Position numbers and translations under genes: made by a program. From Humisphaera sp. (GTDB lineage Bacteria; Planctomycetota; Phycisphaerae; Tepidisphaerales; Tepidisphaeraceae), in NCBI GenBank assembly GCA_025351525.1, contig JANXVV010000123.1, positions 1-14,173 on the forward strand: a stretch of 14,173 bases of DNA. Reading direction: 5' to 3'. Each line of letters opens with the position of its first letter. The stretch's first letter is position 1. The notes under the pieces are model-generated. The model worked only from the letters and a program-made list of their open reading frames with translations. It ran no database searches and was not told the DNA's origin. Below, piece after piece: positions 1 through 8,701 of this stretch.

Positions 1-2
1 AA

Positions 3-446
3 GTGGATGAGAATCGACTTGCGGTGACCGGCGCGAGTCAGGGCGGCGGGATTTCCCTGGCGGTTGCGGCGTTGTCCGATCGACCGAAACTCGCGCTGCC
101 TGACATGCCGTTCCTGTGCGATTTCAAGCGATCGATCGAGATCGCGCAGGCGGGGCCCTATCCGGAGATTCCATCGTTCCTGAAGCACTTCCCGCATCTG
201 CACGATGACGCGATTCGCACGCTCAGCTATTTTGACTGCCTCAATCTCGCTCCGTGGATTAAGAGCCGTACGATCGTCAGCAACTGTTTGTGGGATGATG
301 TCTGCCCACCGAGCACGATCTATGGCGCGTACAACCACATCGGCGCGGAAAAGCAGATGGAGGTTTATCCCTTTCACGGGCATGAGGTGCCTTACGATCA
401 CGCCGAGACGAAATTCAAGGCGATGGTGGAAGTGTTGAAACCCTGA
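3..446 (+). CDS. Acetylxylan esterase / cephalosporin-C deacetylase, CE7 family (5'-truncated by window edge)
   Basis: This is the C-terminal part (147 residues seen) of an alpha/beta-hydrolase of carbohydrate esterase family 7, a family that removes acetyl groups from xylo-oligosaccharides and from cephalosporin C. The nucleophile elbow is G10-A-S12-Q-G-G (numbering from the first codon seen). The acid is Asp98, in WDDVCPPST, and the base is His127, in YPFHGHE. Both motifs match the family's usual '(D)xVCPPST' and 'GHE' blocks, so the full triad is present. The GTG at position 3 reads as the Val of the usual 'VDxxR(I/L)AVTG' stretch and is not a real start. About 170 residues, including the cap and oligomerisation part, should lie upstream. 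The gene ends in TGA, 10 bases before the convergent pbpC stop, with no room for a separate terminator. Family assignment is firm; the natural substrate is not known. Confidence 0.9.
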   Translation: MDENRLAVTGASQGGGISLAVAALSDRPKLALPDMPFLCDFKRSIEIAQAGPYPEIPSFLKHFPHLHDDAIRTLSYFDCLNLAPWIKSRTIVSNCLWDDVCPPSTIYGAYNHIGAEKQMEVYPFHGHEVPYDHAETKFKAMVEVLKP

Positions 447-456
447 TTAAGCCTGA

Positions 457-2577
457 TTACTTCAACGCCGTCTCCGGCCCCTGCACGTGAATCGACACTT
501 CCGCGGAACGTCCCTCCCCGTTGACGGCGCGAATGCGGTGCGGGCCGGGGGTGGGTGCCCACCACGTTCGCCGTTCGCCGGGTTGCGGTGAATCATCGAC
601 GAACCACCAGATGCCGCCGGTATCGTTTGAGGCTTCCAGCAATACTTGCTGCTGCCCGGCCGACAGATCGGGGTTCAGAATGATCTGCTGATTTCGTTGC
701 GGTGAAAACAGGATGAGGGATGAGGCACTTTTAGCCGCCATCACTTTGACGGCTTGAGGTCGCACGATTGCTAACCGTGGCGTGGCAACTGCCGGCCATC
801 CCGCGCCGCCGGTGTCGAGGCTGGCGATCAATCGCAATGCGAGCGGGGCCGCCGCCTCTTGACCGACCAATGACGCCGCCCCTTCCCCGCCCGGGTTCCC
901 GAGCCACACCACCACGGTGCGGCGAGGCGTGACCGCCGCGCACCATGCATCGCGATGACCACTGCTTGTCCCGGTTTTCCAGGCGACTTCCAGCGAGGCC
1001 GCCTCGGGTGAAACGGCGCGGGTTCGCGGCGAGGCGCTGAGGGCCGCCAACGATTGCCAGCACGGGTCGGCCCGCATCACTCGCCGTTCCGACACCGTCT
1101 CACCGGCAATGAATGACACCTTTCGCCAGAGGCCACCGCGCGCCAGGGTGGCGTATGCCTCGGCCAGTTCCAGCGGCGTGGCATCCGCGCCGCCGATCGC
1201 GAGTGACAGGCCGTAGACATGGCTGCCGCGCGCGAGGGTGTTGAATCCGAACGACTGCAACACGCCGACCGCCCGCTCCACACCCACCTGCCCCAGCAGC
1301 ACCAGCGCCGGGATGTTGCGGCTTTCGGCCAGCGCATCGGCGGCGGGCATCGGCCCGCGAAACAGACGGTCGTAATTGCTCGGCGCATACCCCGGCCAGG
1401 CGGTGGGCGAATCGAGCAGCATCGACTTCGGAGAACAAATCCCGGCATCAAACGCGGCGGCATAAATGAAGGGTTTCAGGGTCGATCCGGTCGAGCGCGG
1501 GCAACGCGTCAAGTCCACGCCGCGTTTGGCATGAGGTGAATCGCCGGCTTGAAAGCTGATGGCCGCGAGGCACTGGCTGGTGTGGGTGTCCAGCACCACG
1601 ATCGCGGCGGCGGTCACGCCGGAAGCGCGCAGCGATTGAACCTGAGCCTGCGCCAGATTTGTCGCCTGACGTTGGATTTCAAGATCGAGCGTGGTGCGAA
1701 TGATCTGCCCGGCATACTGAGCGGCGATGACGTCGTAAGCCGGCATTGCATCGGGATCGGCATCCTGCGGAAGCGGATGCCACCGCGCGGCGATGGGTTC
1801 GGCGCTCGCCTCCGCGAACTGGGTTGCAGAGATCATCTCGCAGGACAGCATTCGCCGCAGCACGTGATCGCGGCGCGCGCCCGACGCTTCAGCATGACGA
1901 TCAGGCCGCAGACGATTGGGGCTTTGCGGCAAGCCGGCCAGCAGCGCGGCCTCGGCCAGGCTGAGATCGCGGCAGGGCCGACCGAAGTATCGCCAACTCG
2001 CCGCCCCGGCTCCGATGAGATTGCCGCCGAACGGCGCGCGATTGAGATACTCGACGAGAATGTCCTCCTTCGTCGAATTCTTCTCCAACTGTCTGGCTCG
2101 AACCGCCTGCTCCCATTTGTTGAACAGGTTGCGCGATTTCGGCTCGCGAAGCCGTTGCAATTGCATCGTCAACGTGCTGCCCCCGCGACGAATCTGAAAA
2201 TGCCGCACATCCTGCCACAGCGCCCCGACGGCGGATTTCCAGTCCACCCCGGCATGTTCGTAGAACCGACCATCTTCCACCGCCACGATCGCGTGAAGCA
2301 GATGCGGACTGATCTGATCGTGAGACAGCGGAACCCGCCATTGTCCATCCGCCGCCACCAGAGCGGCCATCGGCACGCCGTGACGATCTTCGAGGAAAGT
2401 GCCGTTGGACGGCGCGCGGTCGATCCCCACCGGATAGGGCGACCATGCAACGGCGGCGGTGAAAATAATGAAGGCGAACAGCGGAATCACGCAGATAATC
2501 ACCATGCGTAGATTGAAGGCGCGGACATGTTTCGCAAGTTTGAAAAACCAGGTACATGAACGTCTCGCCTGAATCAT
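457..2577 (-). CDS. pbpC: Penicillin-binding protein 1C (bifunctional glycosyltransferase/transpeptidase)
   Basis: A class A penicillin-binding protein of the PBP1C type, 706 residues from the chosen start. An N-terminal membrane anchor (about residues 25-45) is followed by a GT51 lipid II polymerase with catalytic Glu101 in EDGRFYEHAG and the RRGGSTLTMQL block near 130. The transpeptidase has S365-T-L-K, S419-R-N and K534-T-G-T-S-S-G-H-R-D-A-W. The last 90 or so residues (ending GPHRIRAVNGEGRSAEVSIHV) match the BiPBP_C domain specific to PBP1C. All catalytic residues are intact. The frame stays open to an ATG at 2616, but that start lies inside a palindromic repeat with only pyrimidine-rich sequence before it. 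The ATG at 2577 is outside the repeat and has a weak GGAAAG nine bases upstream, so I prefer it; this choice is uncertain. The gene follows the alpha-2-macroglobulin gene on the same strand, the classic yfhM-pbpC pairing. Confidence 0.93.
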   Translation of the reverse strand: MIQARRSCTWFFKLAKHVRAFNLRMVIICVIPLFAFIIFTAAVAWSPYPVGIDRAPSNGTFLEDRHGVPMAALVAADGQWRVPLSHDQISPHLLHAIVAVEDGRFYEHAGVDWKSAVGALWQDVRHFQIRRGGSTLTMQLQRLREPKSRNLFNKWEQAVRARQLEKNSTKEDILVEYLNRAPFGGNLIGAGAASWRYFGRPCRDLSLAEAALLAGLPQSPNRLRPDRHAEASGARRDHVLRRMLSCEMISATQFAEASAEPIAARWHPLPQDADPDAMPAYDVIAAQYAGQIIRTTLDLEIQRQATNLAQAQVQSLRASGVTAAAIVVLDTHTSQCLAAISFQAGDSPHAKRGVDLTRCPRSTGSTLKPFIYAAAFDAGICSPKSMLLDSPTAWPGYAPSNYDRLFRGPMPAADALAESRNIPALVLLGQVGVERAVGVLQSFGFNTLARGSHVYGLSLAIGGADATPLELAEAYATLARGGLWRKVSFIAGETVSERRVMRADPCWQSLAALSASPRTRAVSPEAASLEVAWKTGTSSGHRDAWCAAVTPRRTVVVWLGNPGGEGAASLVGQEAAAPLALRLIASLDTGGAGWPAVATPRLAIVRPQAVKVMAAKSASSLILFSPQRNQQIILNPDLSAGQQQVLLEASNDTGGIWWFVDDSPQPGERRTWWAPTPGPHRIRAVNGEGRSAEVSIHVQGPETALK

Positions 2578-2595
2578 TTCAGCAATCTTTCCAGT

Positions 2596-2639
2596 CCCCT
2601 CCCCCCATGTACTCATGGGGGGAGGGTTAGGGTGAGGGG
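2596..2639 (+). repeat. C/G-rich palindromic repeat, left copy (inverted relative to the copy at 2698)
   Basis: A hairpin is formed by CCCTCCCCCC (2597-2606) and GGGGGGAGGG (2617-2626) around a 10-base loop, followed by a TTAGGGTGAGGGG tail. The tail and right arm (2617-2639) are a perfect 23-base reverse complement of 2698-2720. The element contains the ATG at 2616 that opens the longest pbpC frame. It resembles the CCCTCACCCTAACCCTC-type interspersed palindromes that I remember from many bacterial genomes. Confidence 0.9.
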
Positions 2640-2697
2640 TTTTTCTTGGGACTGGAAATGTGCCAAACTTTTCACAGGTGAGCGAAAGAAAAAAAGA

Positions 2698-2739
2698 CCC
2701 CTCACCCTAACCCTCCCCCCGGAGTACCGGGGGGAGGGG
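2698..2739 (+). repeat. C/G-rich palindromic repeat, right copy
   Basis: The order is CCCCTCACCCTAA, then CCCTCCCCCC (2711-2720), an 8-base loop GGAGTACC, and GGGGGGAGGGG (2729-2739). It is the inverted partner of the copy at 2596-2639. Together the two could fold the 135-base gap between the macroglobulin and pbpC genes into one long 23-bp stem closing a 58-base loop, or into two separate hairpins. Apart from this pair, the gap (2617-2751) shows no gene. Confidence 0.9.
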
Positions 2740-2751
2740 ATCGGAAGCCTT

Positions 2752-5700
2752 TCACGGTTGTATCTGCGCCACTGCGTTTACCTTTCGATCAACGACTTTC
2801 AGCATCTGCCCACCCCCCGAAATGCTGTGCGTGCCGATGTCGTACATGCACTCGCCGCGCACCGGCGGCACGATGAAAGTTCCCGGCGTGACGGCTCGGG
2901 CAAGATACGAAAACTGCCCGGCTCCCGCGCGATGCAACGCACCCATGACGATCAACCGATCATCGCGCACATCCAGTCGGCCGTGCGTGAAATTCGACGC
3001 CGATTGAATCGCCTTTCGATTCACCTGCCGTTTGTCGGCTGTCGTTTCAAGTCGCGCATTCTCGATTTCCAGACCTGCGGGCAACAGGTCGTCGATCACC
3101 ACATTTTCCAACGCCGTCAATGACTCGATCGTCAGCTCGATCTGCACCAGATCACCGCTGCGAACCGTGCCGTTTGCGATCGGCTCGCCTCGGGCATCGA
3201 GATAGCGGCGGCGGATTTTCATGCCTGCATCCTCGTCCGCCGCCGGCTTGATCGGCACGCCGGTCTGCAGCCAGGAGACATAAGCTTTCGAATGCTCGGG
3301 GCCTTGGATGCGAATCTCGAATTTTGAATTGGCGTCGAATGACGGATCGCTTGCCAGCGCTTTTTGGTCACTGCTTTCGGCAACGTAGTTATCGCGGTCC
3401 GTATGAAGCCTTACACTTTCATACGGCTCGACGGATTTCATCTGCCGCACATATTTGCCGAGGGCGATGACCGCGAACGCCGCATCCTGCGTGCTTCGCC
3501 AGCCGTTCGATTTCCCGGCGTCGGCGATCTGCTGAACCATCGCGGGGATCGCCGGATGGTCCGGGTCGATCGCAAGCAAAGTGCTGACCAGCACCGCGCG
3601 ATCGCGCACGGCTGAACCGACATTGCCGGAAAGCTGTCGTTCGGAACGGGGTGATGGAAGCGTCTGGGGAATGAGCCCGACCGCCAGATCGCGCCGCCCC
3701 GCCGCCAACCATGCCGCGGCAAGGTGGAAGCGCGCCTCGGGCGCGATCGGAATGTAGCCGGGTTTCGGCGGCTTGACCGTGTTGATGATTTCCGTCAACC
3801 GACTCATCACCGCCCGCTCCGGCTTCCCGGACAGCGCCAACACGTAACAGCCATACGCCTGCGCCTCGACCACTTCGGATTTGTCGGTGGCCTGATTCAA
3901 AAGGTTTCGCACGTAGCCCATCAGATGTTCGCGAAACTCTTCGGGGATCGTATGACCTGCCGCCGATGCCTCGACGAGAAAATGCGCCGCATACACGCTG
4001 GCCCACGGCCAGCTCGGTTCGTTCGCCCCGGGCCACATGGCGATGCCCCCGTCCGCCGTCTGCATGCCGATCAACCGCGTGATGCCCGCCTGCATTTTCC
4101 GCTCCATGCGATCGCGGCCAAAAACCCCCGGCGCGATCTGCGGGCCAAGGTCGCCGAGCGCAACCAGCGGAAATAAACCGCTGATGGTCTGCTCGGCACA
4201 ACCGTAGGGATAGCGATCGAGATATTCGATGCCGCGCGGGAGTTCCAGCGAGGGAAACTGACCGGCGCGGATTTGTAATTCGCCGGTGCCTTCCAACATG
4301 CCGTCGACGATGCCGATGCGGGCCGGCCCAGCCGGCGTGGCGATGGCGTATCCGCCGATGGAGATCGCCGGGCTGGCCGGGCGGATCGGCAGCTCGATAT
4401 TTTCGGTGCAGGACTCACCGTTCATCGTCGCCTGTAGACTGGCCCGGGCGATCCCACAGCGCGCTGCGGCGATCACGTCGAATGAAATGGTCGTCTGTCC
4501 TCCGGCGGCGATGCTCTTACTCGTCAGAATCAACTCCTGTTCCTTCGACGCGACAAACCCCAAATCGCTCGAATTCTCATCCCCGCTATAGGGTGTCATC
4601 GTCAGCCGAATCTCCGCGATCCCCGGCTGCTTGGTGTTGTTGAAAATCACCAGCGGCACCGTGAACCGGTCTTGCGGTGCGGCGAATCGGGGCCAACTGC
4701 TCTGCACCAGTAACGGCGATCGCACAAAGATATTCGACTGCGCCGAGCCAAATGTTTTGCCCGTATACGTCACCGCCATCAGCCGCAACTGGCCCGCGAA
4801 TTCCGGCACCTGAAAATCGGTGTGGATACGGCCCTGCTCGTCGGTGTGCAGGATCGACGAAACCAGCGCAACGGACTTCACCCGGCGAGCGGTGATCGGG
4901 GTTTGATGTCGCGATGAAACGACTCCATCCGCATCCCCCCCGACCGGACTGGCACCCTGTGGCCGGGCGACTTCGGGCATGAGTCGGCTGTAGAGATCCG
5001 ACCAACGCACCCCATGCGCGCGGGCAGCGGTGAAAAATGAAAATGGATCGGGAGTGGTGAAGCGGGTCAGCGATAAGATCCCTTCATCCACCGCCGCGAC
5101 GCTCACGGCGGCGTTGACGGCAGGATGACCGTTCGCATCCGTGACCTGCACATCCACCTGCAACGTATTTCCCGGACGCATTTCCTGGGGTGCGCCGATT
5201 TTGAGACTCAATCGACTGTCGGTGTTGTCGATCGGCAGGCGGGCGATTCCAAACGCGCGATGCGTTCGCCATTTGGCATTCGGATCGATCGCGCGAAGGA
5301 TCGTTGCGGTGACGAAGGCGCTTGGCCGGCTGTTTTCAGGCAGTTGAATCGGGATCGACATGTTCGCCGCCGGCATGTCGATTACACGCGTGCTGAGAAC
5401 GGAATCCGTCTCGACGCTGAGCAGCAGTCGACCGGCGAACGGGGCGCGCACGATGACATTGGCCGACTCACCCGGATGAAAACTGGGGACGGTGATCGGG
5501 AGCAACGCATGTCCGTGCCAGAATCGCACCAGCATGGCGGCGTCGAAGCGCGCAGCCATTTCGCGAACCGCCTGCATCGTTCCCACCGGCGGTTGCGTCA
5601 CGAGAATTTCCAACTGCTCCGGATGCTCGCGACTGACGTTTCCCTCCCACGCGCCGCTGCTGGCGATGAACGAATGCGACGTGATGAAACCTGTCGTGCC

Positions 5701-8628
5701 GTCTTCGATCCGCAGCACATAGTTGCCGCCCGTCGATGGAATGACCGCGTAAGTGCCGCAACCGTCGGACAGCATGGCAGTCGAAGCCTCGCCGACTTTT
5801 TCCAGCTTTCGCGACGAGTTGTAGTGATAGCCTCCATTGTCGTGGATGAGCGAAGTATTCCAGGTGTCGCGGTAGACCTGCACTTTGATGGGTCCATTGA
5901 CGGGCAGGATGGCGCCCGACGGCGCGACGGAGCGAATTTCAAAATCGAGCGTCGATCCCAGTGCAACGGACGATTTCGCGGGGTGCACACCGAGGTAATA
6001 TGGCAGCCGATCGACGTCGACCGTGCGGGTGCTATTGACGGCTCGACCGCCGGCTTCGGTGACCGAACTGAAAAACGTCACCTGCCATGGACCTGCAAAT
6101 TCGGATGGTGAGACCATCGGGGACTTTTTACGGGTTTCATTTTCTCCCGCGTAAAGTTGGTCGGCGTCGATCTCCCACTTCGCATGGCCTTTGAGATCCA
6201 GCGGAACATCTTTGAATTCAATTCGACAACCGGTGGCTTTGGCATGGCCGAGCGCTTCGGAGGTGTTGGCGGCATCGTTGAAAGTCCAGCCATTCCATTT
6301 CGGTGAAGAGAAACTCGCCGGCTCGACCCGTGCGGTCAGCGTGGCGGGACGTTCAGTGACGGGTTTGCCGAATAAATAATCCGCCTGCACCTGCGCGATG
6401 AGCCCGCCGTCTTCGATGGAGATTCGATCCGTGTTTTTCGCGGCGACCTCGCCGGTCACGTCCAGTTTCATCTTCATGCGGTTGGGCATGAACTCTTCGA
6501 CCTGAAAGGAGACGGTGCCGAACGATTGCCCCGGCTTACCGTTTTCACCCGGCAGCGCCAGATCGGCGGACCAGCGACCGGTGGGCAGGTCGGCCGGGAG
6601 ATTCACATCGAGCAGTGCCGCACCGTCGGCGTCGAGCTTGACGATCTCGGCTTTCCAATCGCGCAGATCGGGCCGGCGCAGTTGCCATCGGACGGGGAAC
6701 GAGGGGGGTGAAGCTAAATCGGGACCGCGCACAATCGCGCGGAGATGCGCGGTTTCACCGGGGCGATAGACACCGCGATCGGTGTAGAGAAATGCTTCGT
6801 ACCCGCCGCGCAGGTAGGGTTTCCCGGCCACGTCGAAGCTGGAGAAATTGACTTCGCTGCCGGCCAGATCGAGCCACGTGAGACCGCGCTGCGGAATCGT
6901 GGCCGTGGCCTGCTGAGCTTCGCCCGCCAGTCGCGGGCCCGTCTCGGCGATCTCCGCCAACAGCACCGCCACATGCTCACCGGCAGCGGGATGAAGACTC
7001 GCGAGAACCGCCAAACCGTCCTTATCAGTCTTCACTTCGCCGAGCGCTTGGCTCTTGTTCGAGAAAGCGCGAACCCGCACATCCGCCAGCGGTTTGGCGG
7101 TGCTGAGCGAGACGGCCCACAGATGAATCCCGCCGCGCGTCTGCTTGGCGGTGAGCCCGATGTCCGAAAGCGTGACGATCGCCGATGCGCTTTCGTTCGG
7201 CGAGTCATCTTCATCGCTCTCCGAGATATTTCCGCGACGGCGATACCGAGGATGGGAGACCGTCGCGACATCTGCGGAAAGTCCGATTCGATACACCCCA
7301 TCGCGTGGGGCGTCGGCGGGAAGCAGTTCATCCAGTGAAACCCGCACGTCCTGCGGTTGATTTTTCACGTTTGCCAGCGAGAACGATTTCGTCGCGATCG
7401 GCAGGGCGAACGGGTTTGGGTCTTCCCAGCGGTGGCCGGAGACGGTGTTGCGCCACGTCACCAGATTGTTGTCATAAATCCGCGTGAGCGTCACTTTCAA
7501 ACCGTCGACGTTGACCGCGTGGGCGAGCAGTATGCGGTTGCCCTGCGATCCCAAATATCCTTCCGTATGCTCGAACCAAACCTGCGGCGAGCGATCCGGC
7601 ACAAACGCACTCAACACATCCGGACGCGGAAATTTCCTGGCGTCGCTTCCCACCGGAGCCTTGGCGATTCGGATGGCGTAGCGGTTGCCCGGTTGAAACG
7701 GGCCGGTGATCGCAATCCCTTCATAATTCATTCCGAGATTAAATTTCACCGCCGGCTCGACGGATAAAACCTGACGAAGCGATTCGAGGTCCGGCGTGTT
7801 GTTGAACCGCAGGTGAATGTTGGCATCGCCGCTGCCCGGTGAATGGGCGACGGCATCGGTCGCCATCAGATCGGTGGCGATCGCGAGCTTCTGACTGAAC
7901 TCTTCGGCGATCCCCAGCGGCCCACTGCTGCCCGCAAGGCCCGGTGAAATCTGCAGGAAAACAAACGCTTCTTCCCGATCGCGCAGTTGCGGCAACGGAT
8001 CGGTCTGCACGCGCACGATTTTTCCGGCGGCAGCGCCCTGCGCATGAAACCCGAGAAACCGCCATTCCGGATCTTTAAGAACCAGATGCTTCATCGCATC
8101 GACCGGGATCACGATGTCGTCAAATTCCAGTTCGATGACGAGACGATGCTCCTCGTCAAAGGCACTTTGCCTGGCCGCCAGAAGTTTGAGCGGAGCGGTG
8201 GTGAAGGTTTCGCTGAAGGCTTTGTCGAGCCGTATCCCATCTGCGGTGCGAACGCGGTCGGCCGACAGGGCGAGGGTGAATTTCGTGGCGCGCGGCAAAT
8301 CCTGAGCGGGCGTAAACGTGAGCATCCGCCCACTGTGCCAGAGCCATTTCCCGGCAACGGGCGGCGTGATCGTGCCCATCGTCTCCACACCGTTTTTCGT
8401 CGCGTCATGGCTGACGTCGAGATTGAATTCCCAGACGAAGGTGGGACGGGAACCCACCCGCGCTTCGTGGCCGGGATCGAATTTCACAACCCGCAGCAGG
8501 TGAAGCCGCGAGATGGAATAGCGGTGATAGCCCACCCATGCGGCGGCGTTCATCAGGGCGAAGATCAGAACGGTCATCCAGAATCGACGGCTTCCTGCCG
8601 GGACCTGGAGCGATCGGGAATCAGACAT
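2752..8628 (-). CDS. Bacterial alpha-2-macroglobulin family protein with thioester (YfhM-like), membrane-anchored
   Basis: A 1958-residue envelope protein of the bacterial alpha-2-macroglobulin family, thought to trap invading proteases covalently in the periplasm. Residues 1-15 are polar and about 16-35 form a single hydrophobic segment, followed by a long run of macroglobulin-like domains. The A2M_N motif is YRPGETAHLRAIV from Tyr621. The bait-adjacent block AAVDEGILSLTRFTTPDPFSFF lies near 1180, and the A2M domain (TDEQGRIHTDFQVPEFAG) near 1263. The thioester domain has C1477-A-E-Q1480 within YPYGCAEQT, and the C-terminal domain runs from about 1785 to 1945 (LDARGEPIANGTVRSGD). The intact CxEQ marks it as the thioester-forming type. 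It is longer than the roughly 1650-residue E. coli protein and lacks a lipobox cysteine. The frame opens at a GTG at 8634, but the Shine-Dalgarno at 8635-8642 fits only the ATG at 8628. Its neighbour pbpC supports the assignment. Confidence 0.93.
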   Translation of the reverse strand: MSDSRSLQVPAGSRRFWMTVLIFALMNAAAWVGYHRYSISRLHLLRVVKFDPGHEARVGSRPTFVWEFNLDVSHDATKNGVETMGTITPPVAGKWLWHSGRMLTFTPAQDLPRATKFTLALSADRVRTADGIRLDKAFSETFTTAPLKLLAARQSAFDEEHRLVIELEFDDIVIPVDAMKHLVLKDPEWRFLGFHAQGAAAGKIVRVQTDPLPQLRDREEAFVFLQISPGLAGSSGPLGIAEEFSQKLAIATDLMATDAVAHSPGSGDANIHLRFNNTPDLESLRQVLSVEPAVKFNLGMNYEGIAITGPFQPGNRYAIRIAKAPVGSDARKFPRPDVLSAFVPDRSPQVWFEHTEGYLGSQGNRILLAHAVNVDGLKVTLTRIYDNNLVTWRNTVSGHRWEDPNPFALPIATKSFSLANVKNQPQDVRVSLDELLPADAPRDGVYRIGLSADVATVSHPRYRRRGNISESDEDDSPNESASAIVTLSDIGLTAKQTRGGIHLWAVSLSTAKPLADVRVRAFSNKSQALGEVKTDKDGLAVLASLHPAAGEHVAVLLAEIAETGPRLAGEAQQATATIPQRGLTWLDLAGSEVNFSSFDVAGKPYLRGGYEAFLYTDRGVYRPGETAHLRAIVRGPDLASPPSFPVRWQLRRPDLRDWKAEIVKLDADGAALLDVNLPADLPTGRWSADLALPGENGKPGQSFGTVSFQVEEFMPNRMKMKLDVTGEVAAKNTDRISIEDGGLIAQVQADYLFGKPVTERPATLTARVEPASFSSPKWNGWTFNDAANTSEALGHAKATGCRIEFKDVPLDLKGHAKWEIDADQLYAGENETRKKSPMVSPSEFAGPWQVTFFSSVTEAGGRAVNSTRTVDVDRLPYYLGVHPAKSSVALGSTLDFEIRSVAPSGAILPVNGPIKVQVYRDTWNTSLIHDNGGYHYNSSRKLEKVGEASTAMLSDGCGTYAVIPSTGGNYVLRIEDGTTGFITSHSFIASSGAWEGNVSREHPEQLEILVTQPPVGTMQAVREMAARFDAAMLVRFWHGHALLPITVPSFHPGESANVIVRAPFAGRLLLSVETDSVLSTRVIDMPAANMSIPIQLPENSRPSAFVTATILRAIDPNAKWRTHRAFGIARLPIDNTDSRLSLKIGAPQEMRPGNTLQVDVQVTDANGHPAVNAAVSVAAVDEGILSLTRFTTPDPFSFFTAARAHGVRWSDLYSRLMPEVARPQGASPVGGDADGVVSSRHQTPITARRVKSVALVSSILHTDEQGRIHTDFQVPEFAGQLRLMAVTYTGKTFGSAQSNIFVRSPLLVQSSWPRFAAPQDRFTVPLVIFNNTKQPGIAEIRLTMTPYSGDENSSDLGFVASKEQELILTSKSIAAGGQTTISFDVIAAARCGIARASLQATMNGESCTENIELPIRPASPAISIGGYAIATPAGPARIGIVDGMLEGTGELQIRAGQFPSLELPRGIEYLDRYPYGCAEQTISGLFPLVALGDLGPQIAPGVFGRDRMERKMQAGITRLIGMQTADGGIAMWPGANEPSWPWASVYAAHFLVEASAAGHTIPEEFREHLMGYVRNLLNQATDKSEVVEAQAYGCYVLALSGKPERAVMSRLTEIINTVKPPKPGYIPIAPEARFHLAAAWLAAGRRDLAVGLIPQTLPSPRSERQLSGNVGSAVRDRAVLVSTLLAIDPDHPAIPAMVQQIADAGKSNGWRSTQDAAFAVIALGKYVRQMKSVEPYESVRLHTDRDNYVAESSDQKALASDPSFDANSKFEIRIQGPEHSKAYVSWLQTGVPIKPAADEDAGMKIRRRYLDARGEPIANGTVRSGDLVQIELTIESLTALENVVIDDLLPAGLEIENARLETTADKRQVNRKAIQSASNFTHGRLDVRDDRLIVMGALHRAGAGQFSYLARAVTPGTFIVPPVRGECMYDIGTHSISGGGQMLKVVDRKVNAVAQIQP

Positions 8629-8634
8629 AGCCAC

Positions 8635-8642
8635 TCCTCCTT
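8635..8642 (-). promoter_or_regulatory. Shine-Dalgarno that decides the alpha-2-macroglobulin start
   Basis: On the minus strand this reads AAGGAGGA, an almost perfect anti-Shine-Dalgarno match. It lies six bases before the ATG at 8628 but touches the in-frame GTG at 8634, so translation should begin at the ATG. It is the strongest ribosome binding site noticed in the window. Confidence 0.85.
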
Positions 8643-8656
8643 GAGTTAGCGTTTTT

Positions 8657-8699
8657 TGGATTTCAGCTTTTTATACCATAAGGCGTTTCGAAAAATCCA
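8657..8699 (-). promoter_or_regulatory. Possible promoter / small inverted repeat before the alpha-2-macroglobulin gene
   Basis: The 73-base gap between the acyltransferase stop and the macroglobulin ATG is AT-rich compared with its surroundings. On the minus strand a TATAAA (8670-8675) could be a -10 box. The only candidate -35, TGGATT, is poor (three of six consensus bases, 18-base spacing). A perfect 7-bp inverted repeat, TGGATTT (8657-8663) and AAATCCA (8693-8699), brackets the TATAAA and could be an operator. This is a weak, sequence-only call. Confidence 0.25.
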
Positions 8700-8701
8700 C
8701 A

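Noticed and set aside
442..459. Short direct repeat CCTGATTA (442-449 and 452-459) between the convergent stops
   Set aside because: It is only eight bases, partly within stop-codon contexts, with no hairpin or T-run. Chance is a sufficient explanation.
1549..2511. Plus-strand open frame of 320 codons opposite pbpC
   Set aside because: It is antisense to the conserved glycosyltransferase domain, shows no domain signature, and is explained by codon bias on the other strand.
5125..6111. Plus-strand open frame of 328 codons opposite the alpha-2-macroglobulin gene
   Set aside because: It is a shadow of a convincing gene, with Arg-rich low-complexity composition and no motif.
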